From the NCBI RefSeq assembly GCF_035930445.1, contig NZ_CP142394.1:653501-717500 (forward strand): a stretch of 64,000 bases of DNA. Direction: 5' to 3'. Position numbers and translations under genes: made by a program. A model generated the notes under the pieces. It did no database searches. It was given only the letters and a program-made list of their open reading frames with translations, and was not told the DNA's origin. Shown piece by piece: positions 50,672-60,268 of the stretch (positions are counted from its first letter, which is position 1; the number at the start of each line of letters is the position of its first letter). This DNA is from Sphingopyxis chilensis. Lineage in GTDB: Bacteria > Pseudomonadota > Alphaproteobacteria > Sphingomonadales > Sphingomonadaceae.

Positions 50672-51214
50672 GTGACCGCCGAAGATGATCCAAGACGGTA
50701 TGCGCTCCCCTCTATCATGCTTCACTGGCTCATGGTCGCGCTTATTGTCGGCGTCTATGCGGCCATCGAACTACGTGAATTCTGGCCGAGGGGCAGCGCT
50801 ACCCGCGAGGCGTTCAAGACCTGGCATTTCATGCTCGGCCTTTCGGTCTTCGGTCTTGTCTGGTTCCGGATCGCGGCACGGTTGATATGGGCCGCACCGC
50901 CGCCAGCAAGTGGTCCAGTCTGGAGAAAGACCGTCGCTGGGGCCACGCATCTCGCGCTTTATGTCTTGATGATCGCGATGCCGGTCGCGGGATGGCTCAT
51001 CCTGAGCGCCGAAGGCGAGGCCATCCCCTTTTTCGGTTTCGACCTGCCGCCGCTGATCGCCGCGAATGCGGCACTGGCGGAGAATGTAGAGGATATCCAT
51101 GAACTGGGCGGGACGATCGGATACTGGCTGATCGGGCTTCATGCCGCGGCGTCGCTGTTCCACCACTATATTCTCGAAGACAGGGGCTTGGCGCGCATGG
51201 GAGCAGGAACATGA
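50672..51214 (+). CDS. Cytochrome b561-type membrane protein
   Basis: A 180-residue four-helix protein with a GTG start after gaggag. Candidate haem ligands: His in MLHWLMVALIVGVYA, His in TWHFMLGLSVFGLVW, His in ATHLALYVLMIAMPVAGW, and His in LIGLHAAASLFHHYIL. Arg in FRIAARLIW is also typical. It would be a superoxide- or quinol-linked electron carrier. An FNR box is upstream; transcription ends before the short region ahead of cobA. Confidence 0.85.
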   Translation: MTAEDDPRRYALPSIMLHWLMVALIVGVYAAIELREFWPRGSATREAFKTWHFMLGLSVFGLVWFRIAARLIWAAPPPASGPVWRKTVAGATHLALYVLMIAMPVAGWLILSAEGEAIPFFGFDLPPLIAANAALAENVEDIHELGGTIGYWLIGLHAAASLFHHYILEDRGLARMGAGT

Positions 51215-51263
51215 CGCAAACCGCAAATCATCTATCCGTCGGCAGCGAGGATGGGGCGAAGAT

Positions 51264-51326
51264 GCGGCACATGTCGACGTGCTGATCGTCGAGGCCGGCA
51301 TCTTGGGCATCGGTTCCGCGTATCTT
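51264..51326 (+). pseudogene. Remnant of a flavin monooxygenase N-terminus
   Basis: One frame reads AHVDVLIVEAGILGIGSAYL, which resembles the FAD-binding start of Baeyer-Villiger/flavin monooxygenases (VDVLIVGAGISGIGAAYHL) with the first glycine of GxGxxG replaced by Glu. The similarity stops after about 20 residues; no start codon or continuation is found. The surrounding 51215-51385 bases hold nothing else recognisable. Confidence 0.42.
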
Positions 51327-51385
51327 TGCAGCATATTCATCGTGTTATGTGATGGGACCGGCCAATTCAGGCTCGCTGGCGGTTG

Positions 51386-52171
51386 CTATTGCCGGCAGGC
51401 GCGCGAGGCGTTGGCCGGTAGCGCCGGCATGCCGCCGGCGAGCATCACCGCGGCGCCGACCAGAATGAGCGTCGGGGCATCGGCTGCGAAGGATTTGGTC
51501 GCGAGATCGAGAAGGTCGAGCCTTGTAACGAGGTGTCGCTCGCCGGGCGCGCTGACTTCGCAGGCGATCATCACCGGCATTTCGCCCGGCATCCCCGCCT
51601 GCGTCAGACCGCGCCGGATTTCACCCGCAGCCTCGCGGCCCATGTAAAAGGCGAGGGTCGATCCACCGCGCGCCAGCGACGCCCAGTCGATGTCGAGCGC
51701 GGCGCCGCGGCGGCTGTGTGCCGTCACGAAGCGGACGTCGCGCGCAACGCCGCGCAGGGAAAGCGACATGCCGGCCGAAGCGGCGGCGGCGCTCGCGGCC
51801 GTAATGCCGGGGCAGATGCGGACCGGAAAGCCCGCGTTCTTCAGCGCCTCGATCTCTTCGGTGGCGCGGGCGAAGAGCGTCGGGTCGCCACCCTTCAACC
51901 GGACCACGCGCTTGCCGGCGTGCGCGGTGGCAACAAGGAGTGCGTCGATCGCCGACTGGTCTTTCGAATGGCGCCCCGACCGCTTGCCAACGCTGACGGT
52001 CTCGGCGCGCGCGGGGATGAGGTCGAGGACGCCGCGCCCAACGAGCGCGTCATAAAAGACGATGTCGGCACGCTCGATCAGACGCACCGCCTTCATCGTC
52101 AGCAGTTCAGGGTCGCCGGGGCCGGCGCCGACCAACCACACCGTGCCGGGTGCGAAATCGTCAGGCTGCAT
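51386..52171 (-). CDS. cobA: Uroporphyrinogen-III C-methyltransferase
   Basis: A 261-residue SAM methyltransferase that makes precorrin-2 for sirohaem. VWLVGAGPGDPELLTMKAVR is the N-terminal motif, followed by VVRLKGGDPTLFARATEEIE and PGITAASAAAASAGMSL. Single-domain form, not the CysG fusion. Last gene of the nitrate-assimilation operon, overlapping nasA by 11 bases; sirohaem is the NirB cofactor. Confidence 0.93.
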   Translation of the reverse strand: MQPDDFAPGTVWLVGAGPGDPELLTMKAVRLIERADIVFYDALVGRGVLDLIPARAETVSVGKRSGRHSKDQSAIDALLVATAHAGKRVVRLKGGDPTLFARATEEIEALKNAGFPVRICPGITAASAAAASAGMSLSLRGVARDVRFVTAHSRRGAALDIDWASLARGGSTLAFYMGREAAGEIRRGLTQAGMPGEMPVMIACEVSAPGERHLVTRLDLLDLATKSFAADAPTLILVGAAVMLAGGMPALPANASRACRQ

Positions 52172-54758
52172 TGCTGGTCTCCTCGGTCAGGATGCGCGCG
52201 AGCGCGGGGCGGCATGATCCGCAGTTGGTGCCGGCGCCGATCGCGCTGCCGATGGCGGCGACGTCGGCGAGGCCCTGGTCGCGGATCGCGGCGACGATCG
52301 TCTTGATGCCGATATCGAAGCAGACGCAGATGATCGGGCCACGGTCGGCTTGCGCACCCGGCGCGCGGCCTGCGAGCAGGGTGGGGGCGACGTCGGGGGC
52401 GCTGAGCTGAGCGATCAGCCAGCCGCGCGGCGGTAATTCGCCGGTTTCGGTGACGAAGAGCGCGCCGGCGAGGCGGCCGTTTGCGACGATGGCGATGCGC
52501 CGCGTGCCGCGCGCGGCATCCTGCGCCTCGATGCGCTCGCCCTGGGGCAGCAAAGCCTCGATCGATTTGAGATCGCCATTGCCTGCGACCTCCCACATCA
52601 CGCCGGCCGGCACCGCGACGCGCGTCGCCCACAGGCAGCGCGGCGTATCGGACAGTTCGCGGGCGAGGAGCAGGAAGCCGCGCCATTTGGGCGTGACGGC
52701 GACGATCGACGCGGGGGTGCGCTTGAACCCCGGCTGACCCGAGACCGGATCGACGAGCGGACGCGGGAGCAGGCCGGTGCGCCCGCCGCTGGAGGTGCGA
52801 TCGGTCCAGTGGATCGGCACGAACAGCTCGCCGGGACGCTGGCCGTTGTGGAAGGCGACGCGATAGAGGCTGTCGCCCTGCGGTGTCTCCACGCGCGCCA
52901 GCCCGCCGTCGGTGAGGCCGAGCCGCGTGCCGTCTTCGGGGTGAACCTCGACGAGCGGCTCCTCGCGGTGACGCGCCAGTTTCGGGGCAAGGCCCGTGCG
53001 CGTCATGCCGTGCCATTGGTCGCGGTAACGGCCGGTGTTGAGGGTAAGCGGCCATTTGGCCAGCGGTTCGGGTAGCGGCTTTTGCGCAATGGGGACCAGC
53101 CGCGCACGGCCGTCCTCGGTCGAGAAGCGCCCGCCGGCGAAGACATGGTCGCCGCCCCAGCGAAAGGGCTCCATAGCATCATAGGCGGCGTTGCCGCCCT
53201 GCGCGGCACCGGGCAGGGCGAAGAGGCGCGCGCGGTCATTGTCGTAATTCGACAGGCGGCAATGTTCGCGCCAGATATCGGCGGCGCGGTCATAGGTGAA
53301 GCCGTTCTTCCACCCCATCCGCCGCCCAACCTCTTTCACGATCCACCAGTCGGGCATCGCTTCGCCCGGAAGTTCGAAGATCGCGCGCTGGCGGCTGATC
53401 GTCCGGTCGCTGTTGGTGACGGTGCCGTCCTTTTCTCCCCACGCGGCGGCGGGCAGGCGGACATGGGCGAAGGCGCCGGTGTCGGTCTTTTCGATCACGT
53501 CGCTCACGACGACGAAGGGGCAGGCTGCGAGCGCGTCGCGCACGGCATTGCCGTTGGGCATCGATACGGCGGGGTTGGTCGCCATCACCCACAGCGCCTT
53601 GATGCGACCTTCGCCGACCGCGCGGAAGAGGTCGACCGCCTTCAATCCCGGCTTTTCTGCGATGGCCGGCGACGCCCAGAAACGCTGGACGCGGTCCCGG
53701 CTTTCCGATGCGAAATCCATATGCGCGGCGAGCGTCGAGGCAAGGCCGCCGACCTCGCGCCCCCCCATCGCATTAGGCTGGCCCGTGATCGAGAAGGGCG
53801 CCGCGCCGGGTTTGCCGATGCGGCCGGTAGCGAGGTGGAGGTTGGTGATCGCGTTGACCTGGTCGGTCCCCGATGTCGACTGGTTGATACCCTGGCTGAA
53901 CATCGTGACCGTGCGCGGCGTCGCGGCGAACAGCTCGTAGAGGCGCCTGAGGTCGGCAGCCGGAACTTCGCATGTCCGCGCCACCGACCACAGGTCATTC
54001 TCCTCTCCGAGCTGATCCCAGAAATCCGCCGGCACCGCGACATGCTCGGCGAGATAGTCTTCGTCGACGACGCCGGCGTCGCGGCAATGCTGGAGCAGGC
54101 CGTTCATCAGCGCGATGTCGCTGCCCGGCCGGATCGCGAGGTGCAAATCGGCCTCCTCGGCGGTCTCTGTGCGGCGGGGGTCGATGACGACAAGTTTGGC
54201 GCCTGCCTCGCAGCGCGCGCGGATGCGTTGGTAGACGATCGGGTGGCACCAGGCGGTGTTCGACCCGATGAGCAGGAACAGGTCGGCGGCGTCGAGATCG
54301 TCATAGGTCGCGGGCACGACGTCTTCGCCGAAGGCACGCATATGGCCCGCGACCGCGCTCGACATGCAGAGCCGCGAGTTGGTGTCGATGTTCGCGGTGC
54401 CGATAAACCCCTTCATCAGCTTGTTTGCGACGTAATAATCCTCGGTAAGGAGTTGGCCCGAGACGTAGAAAGCGACGCTGTTCGGGCCGTGGCGCGCGAT
54501 CGTTTCCTTGAAGCGCTTCGCGATGAGGTCGAGCGCCTTGTCCCAGCTCGCGCGCTTGTTGCCGATCATGGGGTGGAGCAGGCGGCCCTCGAGGCCGACG
54601 GTCTCGCCCAAATGGGTCCCCTTGGAACAGAGCTTGCCCCGGTTGGCGGGGTGGTCGGGATCGCCCGCGATCTCGACCGTCCGCTCGCCCGTCACCGTCG
54701 CGCGGATGCCGCAGCCGACGCCGCAATAAGCGCAGGTGGTGCGGACGGCCTCCTTCAT
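52161..54758 (-). CDS. nasA: Assimilatory nitrate reductase, molybdopterin subunit
   Basis: An 865-residue cytosolic enzyme reducing nitrate to nitrite. The N-terminal [4Fe-4S] ligands lie in TCAYCGVGCGIRA and RGKLCSKG; the molybdopterin domain includes LSMSSAVAGHMRAF-like RLCMSSAVAGHMRAFGEDVV and TMFSQGINQSTSGTDQVNAI. A C-terminal BFD-type [2Fe-2S] domain (ICVCFDIG ... TNCGSCRPALARIL) is present, as in NasA rather than NapA. Start at 54758 (MKEAVRTTCAYCG), touching the nirD stop by one base. Confidence 0.94.
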   Translation of the reverse strand: MKEAVRTTCAYCGVGCGIRATVTGERTVEIAGDPDHPANRGKLCSKGTHLGETVGLEGRLLHPMIGNKRASWDKALDLIAKRFKETIARHGPNSVAFYVSGQLLTEDYYVANKLMKGFIGTANIDTNSRLCMSSAVAGHMRAFGEDVVPATYDDLDAADLFLLIGSNTAWCHPIVYQRIRARCEAGAKLVVIDPRRTETAEEADLHLAIRPGSDIALMNGLLQHCRDAGVVDEDYLAEHVAVPADFWDQLGEENDLWSVARTCEVPAADLRRLYELFAATPRTVTMFSQGINQSTSGTDQVNAITNLHLATGRIGKPGAAPFSITGQPNAMGGREVGGLASTLAAHMDFASESRDRVQRFWASPAIAEKPGLKAVDLFRAVGEGRIKALWVMATNPAVSMPNGNAVRDALAACPFVVVSDVIEKTDTGAFAHVRLPAAAWGEKDGTVTNSDRTISRQRAIFELPGEAMPDWWIVKEVGRRMGWKNGFTYDRAADIWREHCRLSNYDNDRARLFALPGAAQGGNAAYDAMEPFRWGGDHVFAGGRFSTEDGRARLVPIAQKPLPEPLAKWPLTLNTGRYRDQWHGMTRTGLAPKLARHREEPLVEVHPEDGTRLGLTDGGLARVETPQGDSLYRVAFHNGQRPGELFVPIHWTDRTSSGGRTGLLPRPLVDPVSGQPGFKRTPASIVAVTPKWRGFLLLARELSDTPRCLWATRVAVPAGVMWEVAGNGDLKSIEALLPQGERIEAQDAARGTRRIAIVANGRLAGALFVTETGELPPRGWLIAQLSAPDVAPTLLAGRAPGAQADRGPIICVCFDIGIKTIVAAIRDQGLADVAAIGSAIGAGTNCGSCRPALARILTEETSNAA

Positions 54759-55096
54759 CAGGCCGCGGCCTTCAGCGTGCTGGCTCGGCAGATGAGCACG
54801 CGGCCGGCGTCGATCTTGACCGGCACCGTCGGGGTGCAACCCTTGTCCTCGCCCAGCGCTTCGCCGGTCGACAGGCTGATCCGCCAATTGTGCAAGGGGC
54901 AGGCGACCGCGCCGCCATGGACGATACCCTGGGAGAGGCGTCCATGCTTATGCGGGCAGCGGTCGCGCAGCGCGAAGACCTTGCCCTCGGCGGTTCGGAA
55001 AACGGCGATGTCGTCGCCGCCCGCGACCTGCACGGTGCGGCTGCCGCGCACCGGAATCTCATCGACCCAGCCGATGTCTAGCCAGTCGCCGGTCAT
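54758..55096 (-). CDS. nirD: Nitrite reductase (NADH) small subunit, Rieske type
   Basis: A 112-residue Rieske-fold protein: MTGDWLDIGWVDEIPVRGSR, then RCPHKHGRLSQG and ACPLHNWRISL, giving CxH...CxxH cluster ligands. Ribosome site gaggag precedes the ATG at 55096. The longer frame to 55699 is shadow of nirB. It partners NirB and is coupled to it by a 4-base overlap. Confidence 0.93.
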   Translation of the reverse strand: MTGDWLDIGWVDEIPVRGSRTVQVAGGDDIAVFRTAEGKVFALRDRCPHKHGRLSQGIVHGGAVACPLHNWRISLSTGEALGEDKGCTPTVPVKIDAGRVLICRASTLKAAA

Positions 55097-57570
55097 ACGA
55101 GTTCCTCCTGCGGGGTGAAGCGCGCCATTGGCGCATGATGTTCGGCTTCGGCGCCCGCGGCGCGCTGCGCCCATGGATCGTCCTGGCTGAAACTCTGGGA
55201 AAAGAGGAAGCGCGCGCGAAGCGCCTCGCGGCGAGCGTCGTCCTCGACGATGCGCGCCTTGATATGATCGAGCCCGACGCGCTCGATCCACGGCGCGGTA
55301 CGTTCGAGGTAGCGCGCTTCCTCGCGGTAGAGCTGGATGAAGGCGGCGCAATAATCCATCGCTTCCTGCTCGGTCGCGACCTTGCAGAGCAGGTCGGTGG
55401 CGCGGACGTGAATGCCACCGTTGCCGCCGACGTGCAGTTCGTAGCCGCTGTCGACGCACACGACGCCGAAGTCCTTGATCGTCGCCTCGGCGCAGTTGCG
55501 CGGGCATCCCGAGACGGCGATCTTGAACTTGTGCGGCATCCAGCTGCCCCAGCTCATCCGCTCGAGCTTGACGCCGAGCCCGGTCGAATCCTGCGTGCCG
55601 AAACGGCACCATTCGGAGCCGACGCAGGTCTTTACGGTTCGCAGCGCCTTGCCATAGGCGTGGCCCGACACCATCCCTGCGGCGTTCAGGTCGGCCCACA
55701 CCGCAGGCAAATCCTCTTTCCTGATCCCGAAGATGTCGAGCCGCTGGCCGCCGGTGACCTTGACCATCGGCGCGTTATATTTCTCGACGACGTCGGCGAT
55801 CGCGCGCAGCTCGGTCGGGTTGGTGAGCCCGCCCCACATGCGCGGGACGACCGAATAGGTGCCGTCCTTCTGGATATTGGCGTGGAGGCGCTCATTGACG
55901 AAGCGGCTCTGCTGGTCGTCGGCATAGTCACCGGGCAGCGCACAGAGCAGATAATAGTTGAGCGCCGGGCGGCACGAGGAGCAGCCATCCGGGGTCGACC
56001 AGTGCAGCCTCTGCATCACCTCGGGGATCGACTTCATGTCCTGCGCGACGATTTCGCGCCGGACGTCGTCGTGGCCGAAGCTGGTGCATTTGCACATCGT
56101 CTTTGGCCCGCTCTGCACATCGTCGCCGAGCGTCAGTGCGAGGAGGGTTTCAACGAGGCCGGTGCAGCTGCCGCAGCTTGCCGATGCCTTGCAGGTGCCG
56201 CGCACCGCGTCGAGGCTGTGCGCGCCCTTGGCGATGCACGACACGACCTGACCCTTGGTGACGCCGTTGCAGCCGCAAATCTCGGCATCGTCCGAGAGCG
56301 CCGCAACGGCCGCCTTAGGGTCCGAGGCGCCCCCTCCCGAGGCGAAGGCCTGGCCGAAGATGAGCAGGTCGCGCAGCCCGGACACATCCTCTTGGCGTTT
56401 GAGCAGGTCGAAATACCAGCTGCCATCGGCGGTATCGCCATAGAGCACCGCGCCGACGATGCGGCCGTCCCTGACGATCACGCGCTTGTAGATGCCGCGG
56501 CTGGCGTCGCGCAGCACGATATCCTCGCACCCATCGCCTCCGGAAAAATCGCCCGCGGAGAAGACGTCGATGCCCGACACCTTGAGCTTGGTCGAGGTCA
56601 CCGATCCGCGATAACCCGTGTGCTTTTCGACCAGCCCGTCGGCGAGGCTGCGGCACATGTCCCACAAAGGCGCGACGAGGCCGTAAACCTGCCCGTCATG
56701 CTCGACGCATTCGCCGACCGCGAGCACGGCGGGGTCGCTGGTGACCATATGGTCATCGACCTGGATGCCGCGGCCGACCGCAAGCCCGGCATCGCGCGCG
56801 AGGGCGACCGACGGGCGGATGCCGACCGCCATCACGACGAGGCTGGCGGGGATCAGCGTCCCGTCCTTGAGCCTGACGCCCTCCACCTTGCCGTCGCCGA
56901 CGATTTCGGCTGTGTCGGCGCCGGTCAGGATCGTCTGGCCGCGCGTTTCAAGCGCCTGCTTGAGCAGCCAGCCTGCCGCTTCGTCGAGCTGGCGTTCCAT
57001 CAGCGTCGGCATCAGGTGAAGCACCGTGACCTTCATGCCCCGGAGGCTGAGGCCGTGTGCTGCTTCGAGCCCGAGCAGGCCGCCGCCGATCACCACGGCA
57101 TCGCCGCCCGCATCGGCTGCGGCGAGCATCGCGCTGACATCGTCCATGTCACGGAACGCGACGACGCCGCGCAGATCCTTGCCGGGCACGGGGATGATGA
57201 AGGGATCGGAACCCGTCGCGATCAGCAGCTTGTCATAGCGTTCGCTGACCCCGCCGCGCGTCGTTACCGTCCTTGCTTCGCGGTCGATCGCGGCGACCGG
57301 ATCGCCCGCGACCAGTGCGATGCCGTTCGACGCATACCAGTCAGCATCGTTGATCACGATGTCGTCGAAGCATTTCTCGCCCGCGAGCACCGGGGAGAGC
57401 ATGATGCGGTTGTAATTGACCCGCGGTTCGGCGCCGAAGATCGTCACGCGGTACCGGTCGGGATCGCGCGCGAGCAGTTCTTCGACCGCGCGGCAACCGG
57501 CCATGCCGTTGCCGATCACGACGAGATGCTCGCGCGTGTCGGTTTCGGGGTGGAGGGGGCGATGTTCCAT
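55093..57570 (-). CDS. nirB: Nitrite reductase (NADH) large subunit
   Basis: An 825-residue flavo-sirohaem enzyme reducing nitrite to ammonium with NADH. The N-terminal FAD module starts LVVIGNGMAGCRAVEELLAR; a BFD-like centre has CGCNGVTKGQ and CKASASCGSCTGL; the sulfite/nitrite reductase half contains TCVGSEWCRFGTQDSTG and the sirohaem/[4Fe-4S] ligands IAVSGCPRNCAEATIKDFG. The Met at 57570 (MEHRPLHPETDTREHLVV) is used; the frame beyond overlaps the porin gene. Confidence 0.94.
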   Translation of the reverse strand: MEHRPLHPETDTREHLVVIGNGMAGCRAVEELLARDPDRYRVTIFGAEPRVNYNRIMLSPVLAGEKCFDDIVINDADWYASNGIALVAGDPVAAIDREARTVTTRGGVSERYDKLLIATGSDPFIIPVPGKDLRGVVAFRDMDDVSAMLAAADAGGDAVVIGGGLLGLEAAHGLSLRGMKVTVLHLMPTLMERQLDEAAGWLLKQALETRGQTILTGADTAEIVGDGKVEGVRLKDGTLIPASLVVMAVGIRPSVALARDAGLAVGRGIQVDDHMVTSDPAVLAVGECVEHDGQVYGLVAPLWDMCRSLADGLVEKHTGYRGSVTSTKLKVSGIDVFSAGDFSGGDGCEDIVLRDASRGIYKRVIVRDGRIVGAVLYGDTADGSWYFDLLKRQEDVSGLRDLLIFGQAFASGGGASDPKAAVAALSDDAEICGCNGVTKGQVVSCIAKGAHSLDAVRGTCKASASCGSCTGLVETLLALTLGDDVQSGPKTMCKCTSFGHDDVRREIVAQDMKSIPEVMQRLHWSTPDGCSSCRPALNYYLLCALPGDYADDQQSRFVNERLHANIQKDGTYSVVPRMWGGLTNPTELRAIADVVEKYNAPMVKVTGGQRLDIFGIRKEDLPAVWADLNAAGMVSGHAYGKALRTVKTCVGSEWCRFGTQDSTGLGVKLERMSWGSWMPHKFKIAVSGCPRNCAEATIKDFGVVCVDSGYELHVGGNGGIHVRATDLLCKVATEQEAMDYCAAFIQLYREEARYLERTAPWIERVGLDHIKARIVEDDARREALRARFLFSQSFSQDDPWAQRAAGAEAEHHAPMARFTPQEELV

Positions 57571-58772
57571 CAGAGCGTCCAGTCCAGTTGGAGCCAAAAT
57601 TTGTCGGTGTCGGTTGCGAAGCCGTCGGCGTCGTAATGCGCGTAGCGCGCCGAGGCGGTCGTCTTGCCGAGCTTTGCGCTCGCGAGCAGGTCGATCTCGG
57701 CGCCATAGGAGCGGCTGGCGCGATCGCTGCGATAATGGTGATACGCGGCCTGCAGGTTGACGGCCTTGAACGGGCCGACCGTCTTCCAGCCCCATCCGGC
57801 AGTCGCATAAAGGTCGCGCACGCCGTCGGGTGGGGTGACGAGGAATTTGTCGGCCCAACCCTGGAATTTGAACCCGGTCGCGAGCGGGGTCTGGAAGCTG
57901 GTTAGCGCCGCCCCGTCGTCGGCCCCGAGTATTTCATACCCGACGCCGAGCCGGGGGGCGCCAAGATCGACCGCGACATCGGCCAGCCAATAGTCCGCGG
58001 CATAGTCGTTGGGGTTGCGATGCCAGTCGGACTGGCGCGCATAGGAAACCTGGTATGCGAGCTTCGCCTTGCCGAGCGGCTGATCGCCGTTGAAGCGCAC
58101 CCCGTAGCTCTGGCTCGACAGGCGAAAGCCCTGTATCCCGACTTCGTCCTGATCGACGAGATAGGCGAAGGCCGCGATTTTCCCGAGCGGTGTTTGCACG
58201 CTGAGGTTGCCAAGGACATTGTCGCCCGACACCGCGTGCTGCCGCGCGCCGTCGCCGTCGATGCCCCAGATGGTGCGCACGCTCCACATATAGGCGATGT
58301 CGGCCTTCACGCCTTGGGCTGGCGTGACTTCCGCGCGCACGGCGTCGAAGCTCTGGCCGTTTTGGCGAAAGCCGACGCCGCCGACGAAACGCTCGTCGTC
58401 GAAACCGATCCGCTGACGGCCGGCGGTCACCGCGAAGGCAGGCGAGGCGTAGCGAAGCTGCGCGCGGGTGAGGGCGATATTTTCGGGGTCGGCGATGAGC
58501 GGCCGGGTCGCGGCACCGTGCAATCCGTCGAAATAGTCATCGACGATGGCAAGGTTTCCCTGCCCCTCGACGAGCGCCGACCAGTTGCCCGCCTTTGCCT
58601 CCACCCCGGCGCGGATGCGGACGGTGAGCGCTTCGGCATCGGCGGCAAGCCCCTCCTGGTTGACCGTTTCATAACGGAGCCGGGCTTCGCCGAGGGGCGT
58701 CAGTGCTGCCTCCTCGGCGTGCGCGGCCCCGGCCGGCGCGACCGCCAGCAGCAGGATAAGGGTGCGGGTCAT
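57570..58772 (-). CDS. Alginate-export-family outer-membrane porin
   Basis: A 400-residue exported protein: signal MTRTLILLLAVAPAGAAHAE, then a beta-barrel pattern with many Tyr/Trp-ending strands (ARLRYETVNQEGL, FAVTAGRQRIGFDDERFVGG, FNGDQPLGKAKLAYQVSYAR) and C-terminal aromatic FWLQLDWTL. The AlgE-type family often accompanies nitrate genes, and this one sits between narK and nirB; its role is likely anion uptake through the outer membrane. Confidence 0.85.
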   Translation of the reverse strand: MTRTLILLLAVAPAGAAHAEEAALTPLGEARLRYETVNQEGLAADAEALTVRIRAGVEAKAGNWSALVEGQGNLAIVDDYFDGLHGAATRPLIADPENIALTRAQLRYASPAFAVTAGRQRIGFDDERFVGGVGFRQNGQSFDAVRAEVTPAQGVKADIAYMWSVRTIWGIDGDGARQHAVSGDNVLGNLSVQTPLGKIAAFAYLVDQDEVGIQGFRLSSQSYGVRFNGDQPLGKAKLAYQVSYARQSDWHRNPNDYAADYWLADVAVDLGAPRLGVGYEILGADDGAALTSFQTPLATGFKFQGWADKFLVTPPDGVRDLYATAGWGWKTVGPFKAVNLQAAYHHYRSDRASRSYGAEIDLLASAKLGKTTASARYAHYDADGFATDTDKFWLQLDWTL

Positions 58773-58774
58773 GA

Positions 58775-60010
58775 CTAGATCCGCACGCCTTCGGCGGCGC
58801 CCCAGGTGGCGCGCCATTGACCCTTTACGAACATCAGGGCGATCAGCGCTGCCACCGCGAGCCCCGCGAAGATGTAAAAGCCCGGTGCAAAGCTGCCGCT
58901 CCACTGCTTGGCGAAGCCGAGCGAGGAGGCGAGATAGAATCCGCCGACGCCGCCCGCCATGCCGACCAGGCCGGTCATTACCCCGATCTCGGCTGAAAAA
59001 CGCTGCGGGACGAGTTGGAATACCGAGCCATTGCCGGTGCCAAGCGCGAGCATCGCGATCACGAACAGCCCGAGCGCGGCGGGCAGGGTATCGGCCTGCG
59101 GCACGCCGGCGAGCGCGAGCGCCGCGACGACAAACACCATCATCAGCGCCTTGACCCCGCCGATCCGGTCGGCAAGCGCTCCGCCCATCGGCCGCACCAG
59201 CGACCCCGCGAAAACGCACGCCGCGGTGCAATAGCCCGCCATCACCGGCGTCAGGCCGAACTGGTCGGTGAAGTAGATGGGGAGCGAGGCGGCGAGCCCG
59301 ACAAAGCCGCCGAAGGTCACCGAGTAAAAGGCCATCAGCCACCAGGCATCGGCGGTCTTGAGCGGCTCGAAATAATCGACGAGCTTCTTTGGTGCGGGCG
59401 CAGCGGGTGCGTCCTTCGCCATCGCGAGATAGAGAAAGAAAACGATCGTCAGCGGGATGCAGGCGAGCCCGAGCACCGCGTTCCAGCCGAAGAGCTTGGC
59501 GAGACCCGGCGCGAACAGCGCCGCGAGAACGGTCCCCGAATTTCCCATGCCGGCAAGGCCCATTGCCTTGCCCTGATGCTCGGGCGGGTACCAGCGGCTG
59601 GCGAGGGGCAGCGCGATCGCGAAGCTTGCGCCCGCGAAGCCGAGGATCACGCCGAGCGCGAGGGTGCCCGCGAAGCTGTTCACCCCCATGAGCCAAGCAG
59701 TGAAGAGACCCACGATAACGATGATCTGGCTGATCGCGCCCGCCCGCTTCGGTCCGATACGGTCGACGAGCAGGCCATTGACGACCCGCAGGATCGCGCC
59801 CGCCAGCGTCGGCACGGCGACCATCAGACCCTTTTGGGCAGGCGTCAGGCCAAGGTCTTCCGAAATCGCGGGCGCGAGTGGGCCAAGGATGACCCAAACC
59901 ATGAAGGCCAGGTCGAAATAGAGAAATGCAGCCACGAGTGTCGGCCAGTGGCCGCTCGCCCAGAAACTCGATTTGGGTGCCGTGCCGGCACCCACGCTTG
60001 CAGTCGTCAT
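58775..60010 (-). CDS. narK: Nitrate/nitrite transporter, NarK type (MFS)
   Basis: A 411-residue 12-helix transporter. GHWPTLVAAFLYFDLAFMVW is TM1, VVNGLLVDRIGPKRAGA an MFS loop, and the nitrate signatures AGMGNSGTVLAALFAPGL and VGMAGGVGGFYLASSLGF are in TM5 and TM11. The start at 60010 (MTTASVGAGTAPK) lies 25 bases after a leader terminator; the upstream in-frame extension is that leader. First gene of the structural operon. Confidence 0.92.
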   Translation of the reverse strand: MTTASVGAGTAPKSSFWASGHWPTLVAAFLYFDLAFMVWVILGPLAPAISEDLGLTPAQKGLMVAVPTLAGAILRVVNGLLVDRIGPKRAGAISQIIVIVGLFTAWLMGVNSFAGTLALGVILGFAGASFAIALPLASRWYPPEHQGKAMGLAGMGNSGTVLAALFAPGLAKLFGWNAVLGLACIPLTIVFFLYLAMAKDAPAAPAPKKLVDYFEPLKTADAWWLMAFYSVTFGGFVGLAASLPIYFTDQFGLTPVMAGYCTAACVFAGSLVRPMGGALADRIGGVKALMMVFVVAALALAGVPQADTLPAALGLFVIAMLALGTGNGSVFQLVPQRFSAEIGVMTGLVGMAGGVGGFYLASSLGFAKQWSGSFAPGFYIFAGLAVAALIALMFVKGQWRATWGAAEGVRI

Positions 60011-60034
60011 CGTCCGTCCCCTTGTGCGACGGGC

Positions 60035-60060
60035 AATAAAAAAGCCGCCAGGACGGCGGC
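60035..60060 (-). terminator. Attenuator in the narK leader (NasT target region)
   Basis: On the minus strand, GCCGCC-gtcct-GGCGGC is followed by a run of six T, a textbook intrinsic terminator, 25 bases before the narK ATG. A second hairpin (CGGGGA with TCCCCG around a six-base loop) lies 42 bases earlier at 60102-60119. The position matches leaders controlled by ANTAR antiterminators such as NasT. Confidence 0.75.
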
Positions 60061-60268
60061 CACGCGGGCGCATCCTGACGGCTTCATTGCCTGTGGGATT
60101 TCGGGGAAAAGGCTCCCCGTCCGCCTGCGGTTCGGCCCCCTCGTTGGAGCCGCCGCCGCCTTGTCCTGCCCCGGCAGCCTTGCCGAGTGCGTTTAGACTG
60201 CCTGATTCGCCGGATTGCCGCAAGCCTTCTTTTCGCAGGTGCAGCAAAAAATGATGAATACAGGAAAA

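Noticed and set aside
55135..57636. 833-residue plus-strand open frame opposite nirB
   Set aside because: Antisense shadow of nirB, with no motif of its own.
57570..59897. 775-residue open frame spanning the porin and most of narK
   Set aside because: Only the last 400 residues look like a protein (signal peptide plus barrel); the rest is the shadow of narK in another frame.
60102..60119. Assigning the upstream leader hairpin as a canonical ANTAR P1 stem
   Set aside because: The loop (GCCTTT on the minus strand) lacks the A1/G4 bases I recall for ANTAR targets, so only a hairpin is reported.
58775..60247. 490-residue version of the nitrate transporter starting at 60247
   Set aside because: The extra N-terminal residues translate the leader with its terminator hairpin and are Gly/Arg/Pro-rich; NarK homology begins at MTTASVG (60010).
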